A DNA stretch of 64,000 bases. It comes from CAIMZW01 sp037133095 (GTDB taxonomy: Bacteria > Actinomycetota > Actinomycetes > Nanopelagicales > Nanopelagicaceae). The translations under genes were made by a program, and so were the position numbers. The notes beneath the pieces were generated by a model. The model searched no databases and was not told where the DNA came from. It worked only from the letters and a program-made list of their open reading frames with translations. The stretch covers positions 37,339-101,338 of the forward strand of contig JBAXOT010000006.1 of assembly GCA_037133095.1 (NCBI GenBank), written 5' to 3'. How positions within the stretch are numbered: position 1 is the first letter of the stretch; each line of letters opens with the position of its first letter. Below are positions 9,164 through 17,947 of the stretch, piece after piece.

Positions 9164-9725
9164 GACGTGGATCCTTGATCACTTTATCGAGCAAATCGCG
9201 CAACAACCCAACGGATAACTCGCCGCTGATTCGTGCCGCGACGTAGCCTGCAGAATCAATGATCAAAGTTGTAGGAATCGCATTAGCAGTCAAGGTGCCA
9301 CGAAAACTTGTGAGGATCGAATCATCAGTAAAGGTGGGATAAGTGAGGCCAAAGCGCGCAACAAAACTCTGCGCCGCGGAGATGTTGTCCCTGGTGAGAA
9401 TCCCGGCGAATTGCACGTTTGGATATTTTTGGGAGAAGTCTTGAATAACTGGCGCCTCGGCTCGGCAGGGGGAGCACCAAGAAGCCCACACATTAATGAC
9501 GCTAACTTTCGAACTGACGAGCGTCTGTGTTGAACCATCAAGAACTTTGCCAGAGATAACTGGGGCTGGCTTTCGATCACTTGCCTTGATGTATACCGCC
9601 GCACCATTTCCCGATACAAAGGAATTTTCATTTGCCTTGGATAACCCGCCGGTACACCCGGTGAGAACCACCAGACAGGTGCTTGCGATAGCCAAGAATT
9701 TGAGGTGCAGGAGAGTTGGCTTCAT
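9156..9725 (-). CDS. resA: ResA/TlpA-like thioredoxin lipoprotein
   Basis: Extracytoplasmic thioredoxin that keeps the CxxCH cysteines of apocytochrome c reduced. 189 aa; lipoprotein signal with lipobox LTGC (cysteine about residue 24), then a thioredoxin fold with WASWCSPCRAEAP (about residues 87-99) and the cis-proline region ANAIPTTLIID. Receives electrons from the adjacent CcdA. The start overlaps the histidine phosphatase stop by 4 bp. Confidence 0.93.
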   Translation of the reverse strand: MKPTLLHLKFLAIASTCLVVLTGCTGGLSKANENSFVSGNGAAVYIKASDRKPAPVISGKVLDGSTQTLVSSKVSVINVWASWCSPCRAEAPVIQDFSQKYPNVQFAGILTRDNISAAQSFVARFGLTYPTFTDDSILTSFRGTLTANAIPTTLIIDSAGYVAARISGELSVGLLRDLLDKVIKDPRHA

Positions 9726-10342
9726 GAACGAGGCAACAAATGTTTTGCCGGTTCGTTGTAATAAGTATCAGCAATCATTCCTTCATCATCTAGAACAAAA
9801 CTCGTTACCGATGCCAAGGTGCATTCGCGTTTACGAGGATCATGCAACATTGGTCGACCTTCAACGGCTGATCGAAGAATCCAAATCGGCAGTTGGTGCG
9901 AGACTGCAATGGCATCTTTCCCGCCGGCAGCATCCCGCGCCGCGAAGAGGGAGGCCAACATTCGACTCACTTGCTCGTCGTACGGTTCGCCCCAAGAAGG
10001 TCGCCATGGATTCCACAAATGCCGCCATGCTTTGGGATGTTTCAGAACTCCACTGCCAAGTTCAAACTTCTGCCCTTCAAAAACATTGGCCGCCTCGATG
10101 AGGCGAGGTTCGGTTGTAATCGGCAAGTTGTGAGCCTGGGCCAGTGGGCTGGCCGTTTCTTGTGCCCGTTGCAATGGCGAGGCGAAAACGGCGCCTAAAT
10201 CCAGCGATCGGGACCATTCGGCGACGACGGCAGCCATCTCTTGGCCTCGGTTGGACAACCGCCAACCAGGTTGGCGCCCGTAGAGAATCTTCTCCGGATT
10301 TTCGACTTCGCCGTGGCGCAGAAAATGAACGGTATTCCCCAT
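9722..10342 (-). CDS. histidine phosphatase family protein (phosphoglycerate-mutase-like)
   Basis: 206 aa. FLRHGEVENPEKILYGRQPG (from residue 7) contains the RHG phospho-acceptor histidine; a second catalytic His sits in AVSHQLPIWI. It heads the cytochrome c maturation operon, the same order as in mycobacteria (PGM-like, thioredoxin, ccdA, resB, ccsB). The substrate is not evident; the long conservation of this position suggests a role linked to the operon, but that is inference. Preceded by a leaderless-type promoter. Confidence 0.88.
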   Translation of the reverse strand: MGNTVHFLRHGEVENPEKILYGRQPGWRLSNRGQEMAAVVAEWSRSLDLGAVFASPLQRAQETASPLAQAHNLPITTEPRLIEAANVFEGQKFELGSGVLKHPKAWRHLWNPWRPSWGEPYDEQVSRMLASLFAARDAAGGKDAIAVSHQLPIWILRSAVEGRPMLHDPRKRECTLASVTSFVLDDEGMIADTYYNEPAKHLLPRS

Positions 10343-10348
10343 GAGGCA

Positions 10349-10354
10349 AGCATA
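10349..10354 (-). promoter_or_regulatory. leaderless-type promoter (-10) of the ccs operon
   Basis: TATGCT on the minus strand, exactly 6 bases before ATG 10342. Drives the histidine phosphatase-resA-ccdA-resB-ccsB-methyltransferase run; all these genes overlap or abut. Confidence 0.6.
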
Positions 10355-10380
10355 AACGAGCCCTGCCTTCTCGGCTTCGC

Positions 10381-10386
10381 TAAGGT
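10381..10386 (+). promoter_or_regulatory. leaderless-type promoter (-10) of the HAD gene
   Basis: TAAGGT, exactly 6 bases before ATG 10393, and 26 bp from the divergent -10 of the ccs operon, so the two polymerase footprints must overlap. Confidence 0.6.
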
Positions 10387-10392
10387 TGGCAC

Positions 10393-11163
10393 ATGGCGGC
10401 GAACCAAAAGCGGGTTGCCTTCTTTGATGTCGACAACACCATCCTTCGAGGGTCGAGTCTGTTCTTTATGGGACGAGGCATGTATCAAAGGGGCTTCTTC
10501 AGCAAAAAAGATATCTCTGCCTTTGTGCTGGCCAATGTTCGCTATCGGATGACTGGCAAAGAGAATCCGGAAGAGATTGCCAAATACCAGCGGGCCGCCT
10601 GTGAGTTTATCGAGGGGCACAACGTCAAAGAGATTCAGGCGCTCGGGCTCGAGGTTTACGACGAATTCGTCTCCCCCGCACTTTGGCAAGGAACTATTGA
10701 AATCGCGAATGAACATTTACTCAAAGGTGAGGAAGTCTGGCTGGTGACGGCAACGCCCTTAGAGTTGGCTGAGTTAATAGCCCAGAGATTGGGCTTTACC
10801 GGCGCCCTGGGAACCAAGGCCGAAGCCTGCAATGGGATTTACACCGGGAAAATGATCGGCAATCTGCTCCATGGCAAAGAGAAGGTAGTAGCAATCACCG
10901 AGCTCGCCGCCCGAGAGAACATCGATTTAGCAAATTCCTACGCATACTCAGATAGCCACCATGACATCCCACTGCTCGAAGCCGTTGGGCATCCCCGAGC
11001 TATCAATCCAGATACCTTGCTCCAAATTCGGGCAATCCGAGACAACTGGCCAATCCACGATTTTCGTCGGTTTCGGGCGCTCACCCACTTTGCTGGTCCG
11101 ATTGTTGGTCGACTGGGGGCCCTCACCACTTTAATTTCACCTCGCAATTGGGGGCGGCGCTAG
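10393..11163 (+). CDS. HAD-superfamily hydrolase, subfamily IB (SerB-like)
   Basis: 256 aa phosphatase. FFDVDNTILRGSS (about residues 10-22) is the DxDxT nucleophile motif, LVTATPLEL motif II, GKEKVVAITELA the motif III lysine region and AYSDSHHDIPLLEAVG motif IV with two Asp. Resembles actinobacterial HAD-IB proteins related to phosphoserine phosphatase, and carries a C-terminal segment (RRFRALTHFAGP) seen in that group. The physiological substrate is not predictable. Confidence 0.88.
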   Translation: MAANQKRVAFFDVDNTILRGSSLFFMGRGMYQRGFFSKKDISAFVLANVRYRMTGKENPEEIAKYQRAACEFIEGHNVKEIQALGLEVYDEFVSPALWQGTIEIANEHLLKGEEVWLVTATPLELAELIAQRLGFTGALGTKAEACNGIYTGKMIGNLLHGKEKVVAITELAARENIDLANSYAYSDSHHDIPLLEAVGHPRAINPDTLLQIRAIRDNWPIHDFRRFRALTHFAGPIVGRLGALTTLISPRNWGRR

Positions 11164-11187
11164 TTTCATCGGTAATGTAGACCAGTT

Positions 11188-13344
11188 ATGTCTACCCCTT
11201 CCTTCACCGACGAGCTGCGCTCTCGTGACGATGCCCAAATCGCACAACTATTTCTTGCGCGCCCAGACCTCATTACCCCGGTGCCCACTGACTTGGCGGC
11301 GCTCGCGGCCCGGGCAAATTCAGTACCCAGTTTGATTAGAGCTCTCGAGGCGCTCAATCGCTGGCAACATGACATTCTCATTGCAGCAAGTTCACTCTCC
11401 GAACCTTTTACCCGCGCCGAACTTGTGGCGATCACGGCGACACCGGCTGCAGAATCGCTGACGGAATTGTGGAGCCGCGCCTTGGTCTATCGCGATGGCG
11501 AGAGTTATCGGTTGCCGGGCAATTTACGAAATATGTTAGGAGAGGAGCCTGCCGGGCTCGGACCATTTGCACCAATGCGCGTTGATTTTTCCGCGCTCGA
11601 GCGCGCGCCAAAGAATTCAACCGAAGTGCTCTCTCGTTTGATGTGGGGACCGCCTCGCGGTCAAGTAGCCGCCATCAAGAAGCCGGGTCCGGCAATTGAA
11701 TGGCTGTTGGAACATCACTTTCTCTTGCCCGTCGATTCCCAAACTGTGGTTTTGCCACGTCAGGTCGCGATGCACTTACGAAATGGCAAAATTTTTCAAG
11801 AACTAGTTTTTACCTCCCCTGAAGTAACTGGGACAAAACGTAAACAAAAAGATGTGAACCGAGCTGCCATTGCAAATATCTCAACTTTTTTGCGGTGGAT
11901 AGAGGAACTCGCCCATAACTGGTCGGATGAACCTCCCGTTGCGCTGCGTTCTGGCGGACTTGGTGTTCGAGATCTAAAGCGCTCTGCCGAACACCTAGGT
12001 GTATCTGAAATTTGCGCAGGCTTTGTGGCTGAAGTGCTGTATTTGGCGGGGTTGGTAGTTATCGATACTGATGATCACATCCTTCCCACCACTACCTTCG
12101 ACATCTGGCTGACCAAGAGTGCGGAAGAACGTTGGTACGGCTTGGTAACGCTTTGGCTGGAGACTTCGCGAGTCAGCGGGCTCATCGGTAAAGGCGAGAG
12201 CAAAAACATTTCACCACTCGGACCAGAACTTGATCGAACTGGAATTGCCGGAGTTCGAAAGACGGTACTCAACGCTCTCAATCGAAATCCCGAAATTGAT
12301 CCGCGATTGGACACCATCCAAGCAAATTGCCAATGGGTTAGTCCGCAACGATTTAATGCGGAATTTGTAGAGTGGACATTGCGCGAAGCCGAGTGGTTAG
12401 GTCTGACTGGGCAAGGTGCAATTTCAGAATTTGGATCGGCCTTCATTCAAGGCGAAGATGATTTAGGTATCGAAGGGGCGTTGCCAAAACCAGTTGATCA
12501 CATTTTGATCCAGGCAGATAACAGTGCCATCGCACCAGGACCACTAACCCTCGAAATTTCTAACATGATGGGAACCATCGCCGATATTGAAAGCCGTGGC
12601 GGCGCTACCGTTTATCGATTCAGCGAAGCCTCGGTTCGTCGTGGTCTTGACCACGGCCACACCGGAGATCACATAAAAGATTTCCTCAAGAAAAGTTCTA
12701 AGACGCCAATGCCTCAACCGTTGGAATACCTCATTAACGACGTTGCCAAGCGCCATGGCAGGCTGCGAGTTGGGCAATCGCTCTGTTATTTACGGTGCGA
12801 AGACGAAGGTTTGATTCAACAGATCATGCATGACAAGAAATTAGAAAATTTGCGTCTTCGAAAATTAGCCCCTCAAGTCATTATCTCCGAACTCGAGATG
12901 CACGATGTCATGGCAGGACTCCGAGAATCTGGGTACCTACCCGCATCGGAGAATGCAACTGGAATCTTGGTTCTGCAACCAGCATCCCGACGCGCTAAAT
13001 CCAGACCGAGACCACCCCGAATTTATTCGGAAAACGGTAAACCTAGTGAAGTACTCATCGCCTCTGCGGTTCGCGCCTTACGCGCCGGTGAGAAGGCAAG
13101 TGCTCACAAGCCCCGCGAGATACCGCGCACCACAGCAAATGAGACTCTTGATTTGCTGCACCAATATATTGAAGAACAGGCCAGTCTGACGATTGGCTAC
13201 GCCGATACCAATGGTGGCGTCTCCAATAGATTGATCGACCCGATTTCGATTTCGTTAGGAACTTTGTTAGCCCGCGATCATGCCACTGGCGAGATGGCCT
13301 ATTTTAGAATTCCCCGTATCACAGGCGTAAGCCCGGCCCAATGA
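11188..13344 (+). CDS. helicase-associated protein (Helicase_C_3/XPB-Ssl2 domain)
   Basis: 718 aa, no Walker motifs, so not itself a helicase. Its composition and the middle segment around ILIQADNSAIAPGPL with TVYRFSEASVRRGLDHGHT match the actinobacterial family with a Helicase_C_3 domain (the Rv0862c type), which is usually encoded beside an XPB helicase, as here. The N-terminal part (SLIRALEALNRWQHDILIAA) looks like winged-helix repeats. A TAATGT element lies 9 bases before the ATG. Probably a DNA-binding partner of the XPB helicase; direct evidence is lacking. Confidence 0.82.
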   Translation: MSTPSFTDELRSRDDAQIAQLFLARPDLITPVPTDLAALAARANSVPSLIRALEALNRWQHDILIAASSLSEPFTRAELVAITATPAAESLTELWSRALVYRDGESYRLPGNLRNMLGEEPAGLGPFAPMRVDFSALERAPKNSTEVLSRLMWGPPRGQVAAIKKPGPAIEWLLEHHFLLPVDSQTVVLPRQVAMHLRNGKIFQELVFTSPEVTGTKRKQKDVNRAAIANISTFLRWIEELAHNWSDEPPVALRSGGLGVRDLKRSAEHLGVSEICAGFVAEVLYLAGLVVIDTDDHILPTTTFDIWLTKSAEERWYGLVTLWLETSRVSGLIGKGESKNISPLGPELDRTGIAGVRKTVLNALNRNPEIDPRLDTIQANCQWVSPQRFNAEFVEWTLREAEWLGLTGQGAISEFGSAFIQGEDDLGIEGALPKPVDHILIQADNSAIAPGPLTLEISNMMGTIADIESRGGATVYRFSEASVRRGLDHGHTGDHIKDFLKKSSKTPMPQPLEYLINDVAKRHGRLRVGQSLCYLRCEDEGLIQQIMHDKKLENLRLRKLAPQVIISELEMHDVMAGLRESGYLPASENATGILVLQPASRRAKSRPRPPRIYSENGKPSEVLIASAVRALRAGEKASAHKPREIPRTTANETLDLLHQYIEEQASLTIGYADTNGGVSNRLIDPISISLGTLLARDHATGEMAYFRIPRITGVSPAQ

Positions 13345-14459
13345 GCGCCCCAGATCAGAGCGAGATACGGCAGACTTCATCTGTGACTTTTCTTGCCGAT
13401 CTCAAATCACTCATCGAATGTGAGTCGCCTACTGAAGATTTGGCCGCTTGTGAAAAGGTGATTCACCTGGCCATCGAGATTGCCAACCGTCAGTTGCCAA
13501 TTACGGCCAACCTGCACCAAGAGAACGGTCGGCCAGTTTTTTGGTGGGGAAGTCAAACTCCCAAAGTGCTACTCCTTGCTCATTTGGATACTGTCTGGCC
13601 CCATGGCTCGTTCGAGCCGATATGGCAGGTCGAAGACGATGTCATCCGAGGTCCGGGTGTCTTTGATATGAAGGCGGGATTCCTCCAGGCGCTGTACGCC
13701 ATAAAGAATTTGCCAGGGTGTGAGACCGACGTTGCACTTGTTGCCACCACCGATGAGGAAGTTGGCAGCCAAACTTCACGAGATCTCATACAGCGATTGG
13801 CGAAAGGCGCCGAAGCAGTTCTGGTTTTGGAATCTTCGCTCGACGGAAAAGTTAAGACCGCCCGAAAGGGAACCGCGATGTACCAAGTTACTGTTCATGG
13901 TCGCGCGGCGCATGCCGGTTTAGAGCCAGAAAAGGGAATTAATACCACGGTGGAAATCGCCCGATTAATTCTCCAGATCACCGGGTTAGCCGACTCTGAA
14001 TCCGGCACCACAGTTGTTCCAACTTTGTTGCAATCGGGCACTTCCACAAATACTGTGCCGGCTCAGGCAACGTTGCACCTCGATATTCGATCTTTCTCGA
14101 TGGCCGAGCTAGAGCGAGTCGATCTGGCTATTAATTCTTTAACCCCCACCGATCTTGGCGCAACCTTGGAAATTACAGGGGGAATTAACCGGCCACCATT
14201 GGAAGCGATGGCCACCAAAGAGTTGTATGACAAGTTAGAACTGGTTGCCCAAGCAATAGGAGCACCACCACTCGGCCATGCAGCCGTAGGTGGCGCCAGC
14301 GATGGAAATTTTGCCGCCGCAGTAGGAGCCAAAACTCTGGATGGTTTGGGTGCGGTCGGAGCCGGAGCCCACGCCGACCACGAACATGTACTACTGTCGA
14401 CGATTGCTCCCAGAATCGAACTACTAACTGCTTTCATTAAGGAACTCATTCGTGACTGA
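13341..14459 (+). CDS. M20 family zinc metallopeptidase
   Basis: 372 aa, carboxypeptidase-G2-like dinuclear zinc peptidase. Metal ligands and catalytic acids are visible in LLAHLDTVWP (about 76-85), RGPGVFDMKAGF (bridging Asp), TTDEEVGSQ (catalytic Glu pair) and GAHADHEHVLL (final His). The insertion dimerisation domain begins near RKGTAMYQVTVHGRAAHAG. ATGA-coupled to the upstream helicase-associated gene and overlapping the XPB helicase by 8 bp, an unexpected position for a peptidase. Substrate unknown. Confidence 0.9.
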   Translation: MSAPDQSEIRQTSSVTFLADLKSLIECESPTEDLAACEKVIHLAIEIANRQLPITANLHQENGRPVFWWGSQTPKVLLLAHLDTVWPHGSFEPIWQVEDDVIRGPGVFDMKAGFLQALYAIKNLPGCETDVALVATTDEEVGSQTSRDLIQRLAKGAEAVLVLESSLDGKVKTARKGTAMYQVTVHGRAAHAGLEPEKGINTTVEIARLILQITGLADSESGTTVVPTLLQSGTSTNTVPAQATLHLDIRSFSMAELERVDLAINSLTPTDLGATLEITGGINRPPLEAMATKELYDKLELVAQAIGAPPLGHAAVGGASDGNFAAAVGAKTLDGLGAVGAGAHADHEHVLLSTIAPRIELLTAFIKELIRD

Positions 14460-16098
14460 TGGCCCGTTGATCGTCCAAAGCGATAAAACTCTTCTTCTCG
14501 ATATCGATCATCCACTCTCCGACGAATGTCGACGCTCCATCGCTGCATTTGCGGAACTTGAAAAATCTCCAGAGCACATCCATACCTACCGCTTGACGCC
14601 ACTTGGACTGTGGAATGCCCGCGCGGCAGGTCATGATGCTGAACAAGTTATCGACACTTTACTTAAGTACTCACGGTACGCCGTGCCCCATTCACTTCTT
14701 GTCGATGTAGCAGAGACTATGTCCCGCTATGGTCGGCTTCGTCTTGAAGCGCATCCAGTCCATGGTCTGATTCTTGCTTCGATAGATCCTGCGGTGCTCC
14801 GTGAAGTTACGCGCGGAAAAAAGATTGCTCCAATGCTCGGAATGCAACTGGATGATGAAACTATTGTGGTTCACCCCGGTCAACGCGGATTCCTCAAGCA
14901 AGCACTCTTGAAGTTGGGTTGGCCAGCGGAGGATTTTGCGGGCTATGTCGACGGTGAACATCACGAAATTGCTCTCAAACAAGAAGGATGGTCGATCCGG
15001 CGGTACCAGGAACTTGCAGCCGAAGGATTTTGGCATGGTGGCTCTGGCGTAGTCGTGCTTCCTTGCGGCGCCGGCAAGACCATTGTCGGGGCAGCTGCAA
15101 TGGCACATGCAAAAGCAACAACCTTGATTTTGGTAACTAATACCGTTGCAGCCCGACAATGGCGCGACGAGTTACTGCGCCGCACCACCTTGCATGAAGA
15201 TGAGATCGGCGAATACTCCGGTGCAAAGAAGGAGATCCGTCCCGTCACTATCGCCACCTATCAGGTAATGACGACGCGTAAACAAGGTCTCTATGCTCAT
15301 CTTGACCTTTTTGATGCGATCGATTGGGGGCTAATTATTTATGATGAAGTGCATCTATTACCTGCTCCGATATTTCGCTTTACGGCTGATATCCAATCCA
15401 GACGCCGCCTTGGTTTGACCGCAACCTTGGTTCGCGAAGATGGCATGGAAGGTGAAGTCTTCTCTCTCATTGGACCGAAGCGATATGACGTTCCGTGGAA
15501 AGAGATCGAAGCGCAGGGCTACATCGCCCCAGCAGATTGCGTCGAAGTGCGAGTTACTTTGACTGAAGCCGAACGACTTAATTACGCAACCGCCGAACCT
15601 GAAGAGCGATACCGATTTTGCGCCACCACAGCGACAAAGAGAAAGGTCGCGATTGCATTAGCCCATCAACATAAAGACGATCAGGTTCTCATCATCGGCC
15701 AATACCTTGATCAGCTAGATGCGCTCGGGGAAGAGTTAGGTGTCCCAGTTATCAAGGGTGATACGCCAGTTAAAGAACGAGAGCGCCTTTTTAATCTTTA
15801 TCGTGCAGGTGAAATCAAATGTTTGGTGGTCTCTAAGGTGGCCAACTTCTCGATTGATTTACCTGAGGCAACTATCGCAATTCAGGTCTCGGGAACATTC
15901 GGATCCCGTCAAGAAGAAGCCCAGAGGCTAGGTCGAATTCTTCGCCCTAAAGCAGATGGTCGTGGGGCTCGGTTTTACTCCATCGTTGCTCGAGACACAA
16001 TCGATCAAGACTTTGCGCAAAATCGCCAGAGATTCCTGGCCGAGCAAGGTTATGCATATCGGATTATTGATGCCGACGATGTGCTAAATCAAAGCTGA
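14452..16098 (+). CDS. XPB/ERCC3-type DNA repair helicase
   Basis: 548 aa superfamily 2 helicase, size of actinobacterial XPB. GTG start at 14452. N-terminal damage-recognition-like domain (about 1-180); Walker A GAGKT (206-210); DEVH box at 298-301; LGLTATLVRED (about 320-330) includes the RED motif typical of XPB; RECA2 motifs at KGDTPVKERE and GSRQEEAQRLGRILRPK (motif VI). Expected to unwind DNA 3' to 5' in repair. Its last 10 bp overlap the convergent glutaredoxin gene. Confidence 0.94.
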   Translation: MTDGPLIVQSDKTLLLDIDHPLSDECRRSIAAFAELEKSPEHIHTYRLTPLGLWNARAAGHDAEQVIDTLLKYSRYAVPHSLLVDVAETMSRYGRLRLEAHPVHGLILASIDPAVLREVTRGKKIAPMLGMQLDDETIVVHPGQRGFLKQALLKLGWPAEDFAGYVDGEHHEIALKQEGWSIRRYQELAAEGFWHGGSGVVVLPCGAGKTIVGAAAMAHAKATTLILVTNTVAARQWRDELLRRTTLHEDEIGEYSGAKKEIRPVTIATYQVMTTRKQGLYAHLDLFDAIDWGLIIYDEVHLLPAPIFRFTADIQSRRRLGLTATLVREDGMEGEVFSLIGPKRYDVPWKEIEAQGYIAPADCVEVRVTLTEAERLNYATAEPEERYRFCATTATKRKVAIALAHQHKDDQVLIIGQYLDQLDALGEELGVPVIKGDTPVKERERLFNLYRAGEIKCLVVSKVANFSIDLPEATIAIQVSGTFGSRQEEAQRLGRILRPKADGRGARFYSIVARDTIDQDFAQNRQRFLAEQGYAYRIIDADDVLNQS

Positions 16099-16346
16099 GC
16101 AATAGCTTTTTTAAATCGTTCTGGATTTACGCGCCAAAAATCATGCGGTTGCTCGTCAATGAGAATAACCGGAATCGATTCACCATATTTTCGTTCGAGT
16201 TCTACATTGCCATCTATGAGTCGAACCTCAATTGAAAAATCGTTTGGGCTCTCTTTCTGAATCTCTTCTAGGGCTGCAATCGCATCGTGGCAAAGATGAC
16301 AGCCGGTGCGAGAATAAATTGCTACCGAGATCACTCCAGACCCCAC
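16089..16346 (-). CDS. glutaredoxin-like protein
   Basis: 85 aa thioredoxin-fold protein. YSRTGCHLCHDAIAAL (about residues 10-25) carries a CxxC pair, and VILIDEQ supplies the cis-Pro region (IPVILID). Similar small proteins (glutaredoxin-like, DUF836) are widespread in actinobacteria and often unassigned. The start overlaps the end of the flavin oxidase by 16 bp and the stop overlaps the XPB gene by 10 bp, so no room exists for separate signals. Confidence 0.82.
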   Translation of the reverse strand: MGSGVISVAIYSRTGCHLCHDAIAALEEIQKESPNDFSIEVRLIDGNVELERKYGESIPVILIDEQPHDFWRVNPERFKKAIAQL

Positions 16347-17575
16347 ACCTTCAGGAGATCATTCAGAAATTTACCTTGTGGGTCATAACTTCGACGAAGG
16401 GCAACAAAGTCCTGAAAATGCGGATACAACTGCGCAAAATTAAAGTTGTCAGCAGTGAACACTTTCCCCCAATGAGGGCGTGCAGCGAACGGGGCGAGCG
16501 CGCGTTCAATCAGTGGAAGCAGATGATTTACTTCAATCTCCTTAGGCATCCAAGTAAAGTGAAAGGCGATGGAGTCTCTTCCATATGCGGTGCTCATCCA
16601 GTTCTCATCGGCCGCAACCGTTCTAATTTCCGAAACGAGTAAGAGTGGCGCAATCTGAGCCCGAATTTCAAAAAGGGCAGCAAAAGCGGCTGGTCCATCT
16701 TCGATCGAAACAAAATACTCGGATTGCAGTTCGCCACCAGCGCTGGGCATTGAGTCCAACATAAAATGAGGAAGTCTGGAGTACCACGGTCCGACCGTTC
16801 CCAATTGCGGAGTCGTCCCTTGTGGATCGACGCCCCGAATAGGATGAACTTGTTCCTGCGCTTTTACGGCACCAACAAGCGTCTCTCCAAGTGTTGGAGG
16901 TTCGCCAACTACACGAGATTTAATCCAAACTTGATCGACAACTTCTTCGCCCCACATCGTGAAGAGACTCACGCTGTAGGCACAGCTCAGAATTCCTAAA
17001 AGATTATTTCGAACCGATTCCAAGGGAAGATCCAAGTAGACCTCTTGCGCAATCTCGTATGTGGGTTCAATCGCAACGTGTAAATGATGAATTACTCCTA
17101 AGGCACCAAGCGAAACAGCAAAGGCCGGAAGTTTGTCTGGCGTATCAATGATTTCAAGTTCACCATTGGCCTTCACAATTTCAACTTTTCTGATGCGGCC
17201 AGACAAATTCTGATTCTTGATACCTGAGCCATGTGTGGCGGTGGCGGTTGCACCCACCAACGAGATGTGCGGCAACGAGCCCATATTCGCCAACGCATAA
17301 CCTGCTTGATTCAATCGAAGCGCGATCGCCCCCGAAGTTATCCCAGCGGGGACGGAAACAGTTCCGTCTTCAAAATTAAAACTGAGTTCTCGAGTAAAAC
17401 CTAAAAAGGAAATTATGGTGTCGTTGGAATCGTTGATGCGATTAAAAGAATGGCCACTGCCAATTACTTTGACATGATTGGCCCGAACAATTTCATGTCG
17501 CAACTGTTCTAAATCCTGCGGAACTAAAACGTGGTTGGTGGAGAATGCAATATTTCCAGCCCAGTTCCGATCCAT
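16331..17575 (-). CDS. FAD-linked alditol oxidase-like protein
   Basis: 414 aa VAO-family flavoenzyme. The N-terminus NWAGNIAFSTNHVLVPQ and KVIGSGHSFNRI (residues 36-47) match alditol (xylitol) oxidase AldO; His42 corresponds to the histidine carrying covalent FAD. GATATATHGSGIKNQNLSG belongs to the FAD domain, and the C-terminus HWGKVFTADNF plus FVALRRSYDPQGKFLND is the usual ending of the D-arabinono-lactone/alditol oxidase group. Predicted to oxidise polyols with oxygen, releasing peroxide; the exact sugar alcohol is not known. Confidence 0.88.
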   Translation of the reverse strand: MDRNWAGNIAFSTNHVLVPQDLEQLRHEIVRANHVKVIGSGHSFNRINDSNDTIISFLGFTRELSFNFEDGTVSVPAGITSGAIALRLNQAGYALANMGSLPHISLVGATATATHGSGIKNQNLSGRIRKVEIVKANGELEIIDTPDKLPAFAVSLGALGVIHHLHVAIEPTYEIAQEVYLDLPLESVRNNLLGILSCAYSVSLFTMWGEEVVDQVWIKSRVVGEPPTLGETLVGAVKAQEQVHPIRGVDPQGTTPQLGTVGPWYSRLPHFMLDSMPSAGGELQSEYFVSIEDGPAAFAALFEIRAQIAPLLLVSEIRTVAADENWMSTAYGRDSIAFHFTWMPKEIEVNHLLPLIERALAPFAARPHWGKVFTADNFNFAQLYPHFQDFVALRRSYDPQGKFLNDLLKVWGLE

Positions 17576-17577
17576 GG

Positions 17578-17913
17578 CTACTTGTCCTTCTTCGAACTAA
17601 AAATCCGTTGCGAAAATTCATGAATGATCAATGTGGAATCAGATTTGGCTTGAGATATCGAACTTTCAAAATTCTTTAAACCGGCCTCGATGGAAGTTTG
17701 GGTGATGGTTCCAACGAGGGGGCCAAAACGACTAGAAAAAATATTATGAGCAACTCGCGAGACTTCGCGAGCTAAATCGGCTCGGGCTTCTTCGAGAGTC
17801 GACTCAGGGGCGCCATCCCGCAGCAATCCCTGTGCAGGTTGTTCAGCCCGAGCTCTTTCGAGCGCCTGCTGAACCTTTGCTGATAATTTGCTGCTTTCGG
17901 CACCACGTGGCAT
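17578..17913 (-). CDS. conserved hypothetical protein, helical
   Basis: 111 aa, not recognised. No signal peptide or membrane helix. It is rich in Ala, Arg and Glu in the first half (VQQALERARAEQPAQGLL) and appears all-helical, followed by FSSRFGPLVGTITQTSIEAGL and a basic C-terminus FSSKKDK. Located 2 bp upstream of the alditol oxidase, so co-transcribed with it and glutaredoxin. Divergent from the secreted metalloprotease. Function cannot be assigned. Confidence 0.65.
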   Translation of the reverse strand: MPRGAESSKLSAKVQQALERARAEQPAQGLLRDGAPESTLEEARADLAREVSRVAHNIFSSRFGPLVGTITQTSIEAGLKNFESSISQAKSDSTLIIHEFSQRIFSSKKDK

Positions 17914-17934
17914 ACGCCAATCCTCTCAGACTGC

Positions 17935-17940
17935 TACGGT
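17935..17940 (+). promoter_or_regulatory. leaderless-type promoter (-10) of the metalloprotease
   Basis: TACGGT, 7 bases before ATG 17948. It decides the start: the resulting protein opens directly with a signal peptide, whereas an upstream in-frame ATG at 17888 would add 20 unrelated residues. Confidence 0.6.
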
Positions 17941-17947
17941 TTTCGTT

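Noticed and set aside
14063..14602. 179-codon frame antisense to the M20 peptidase and XPB genes
   Set aside because: Covers the junction of two well-supported genes; Ser-rich low-information product.
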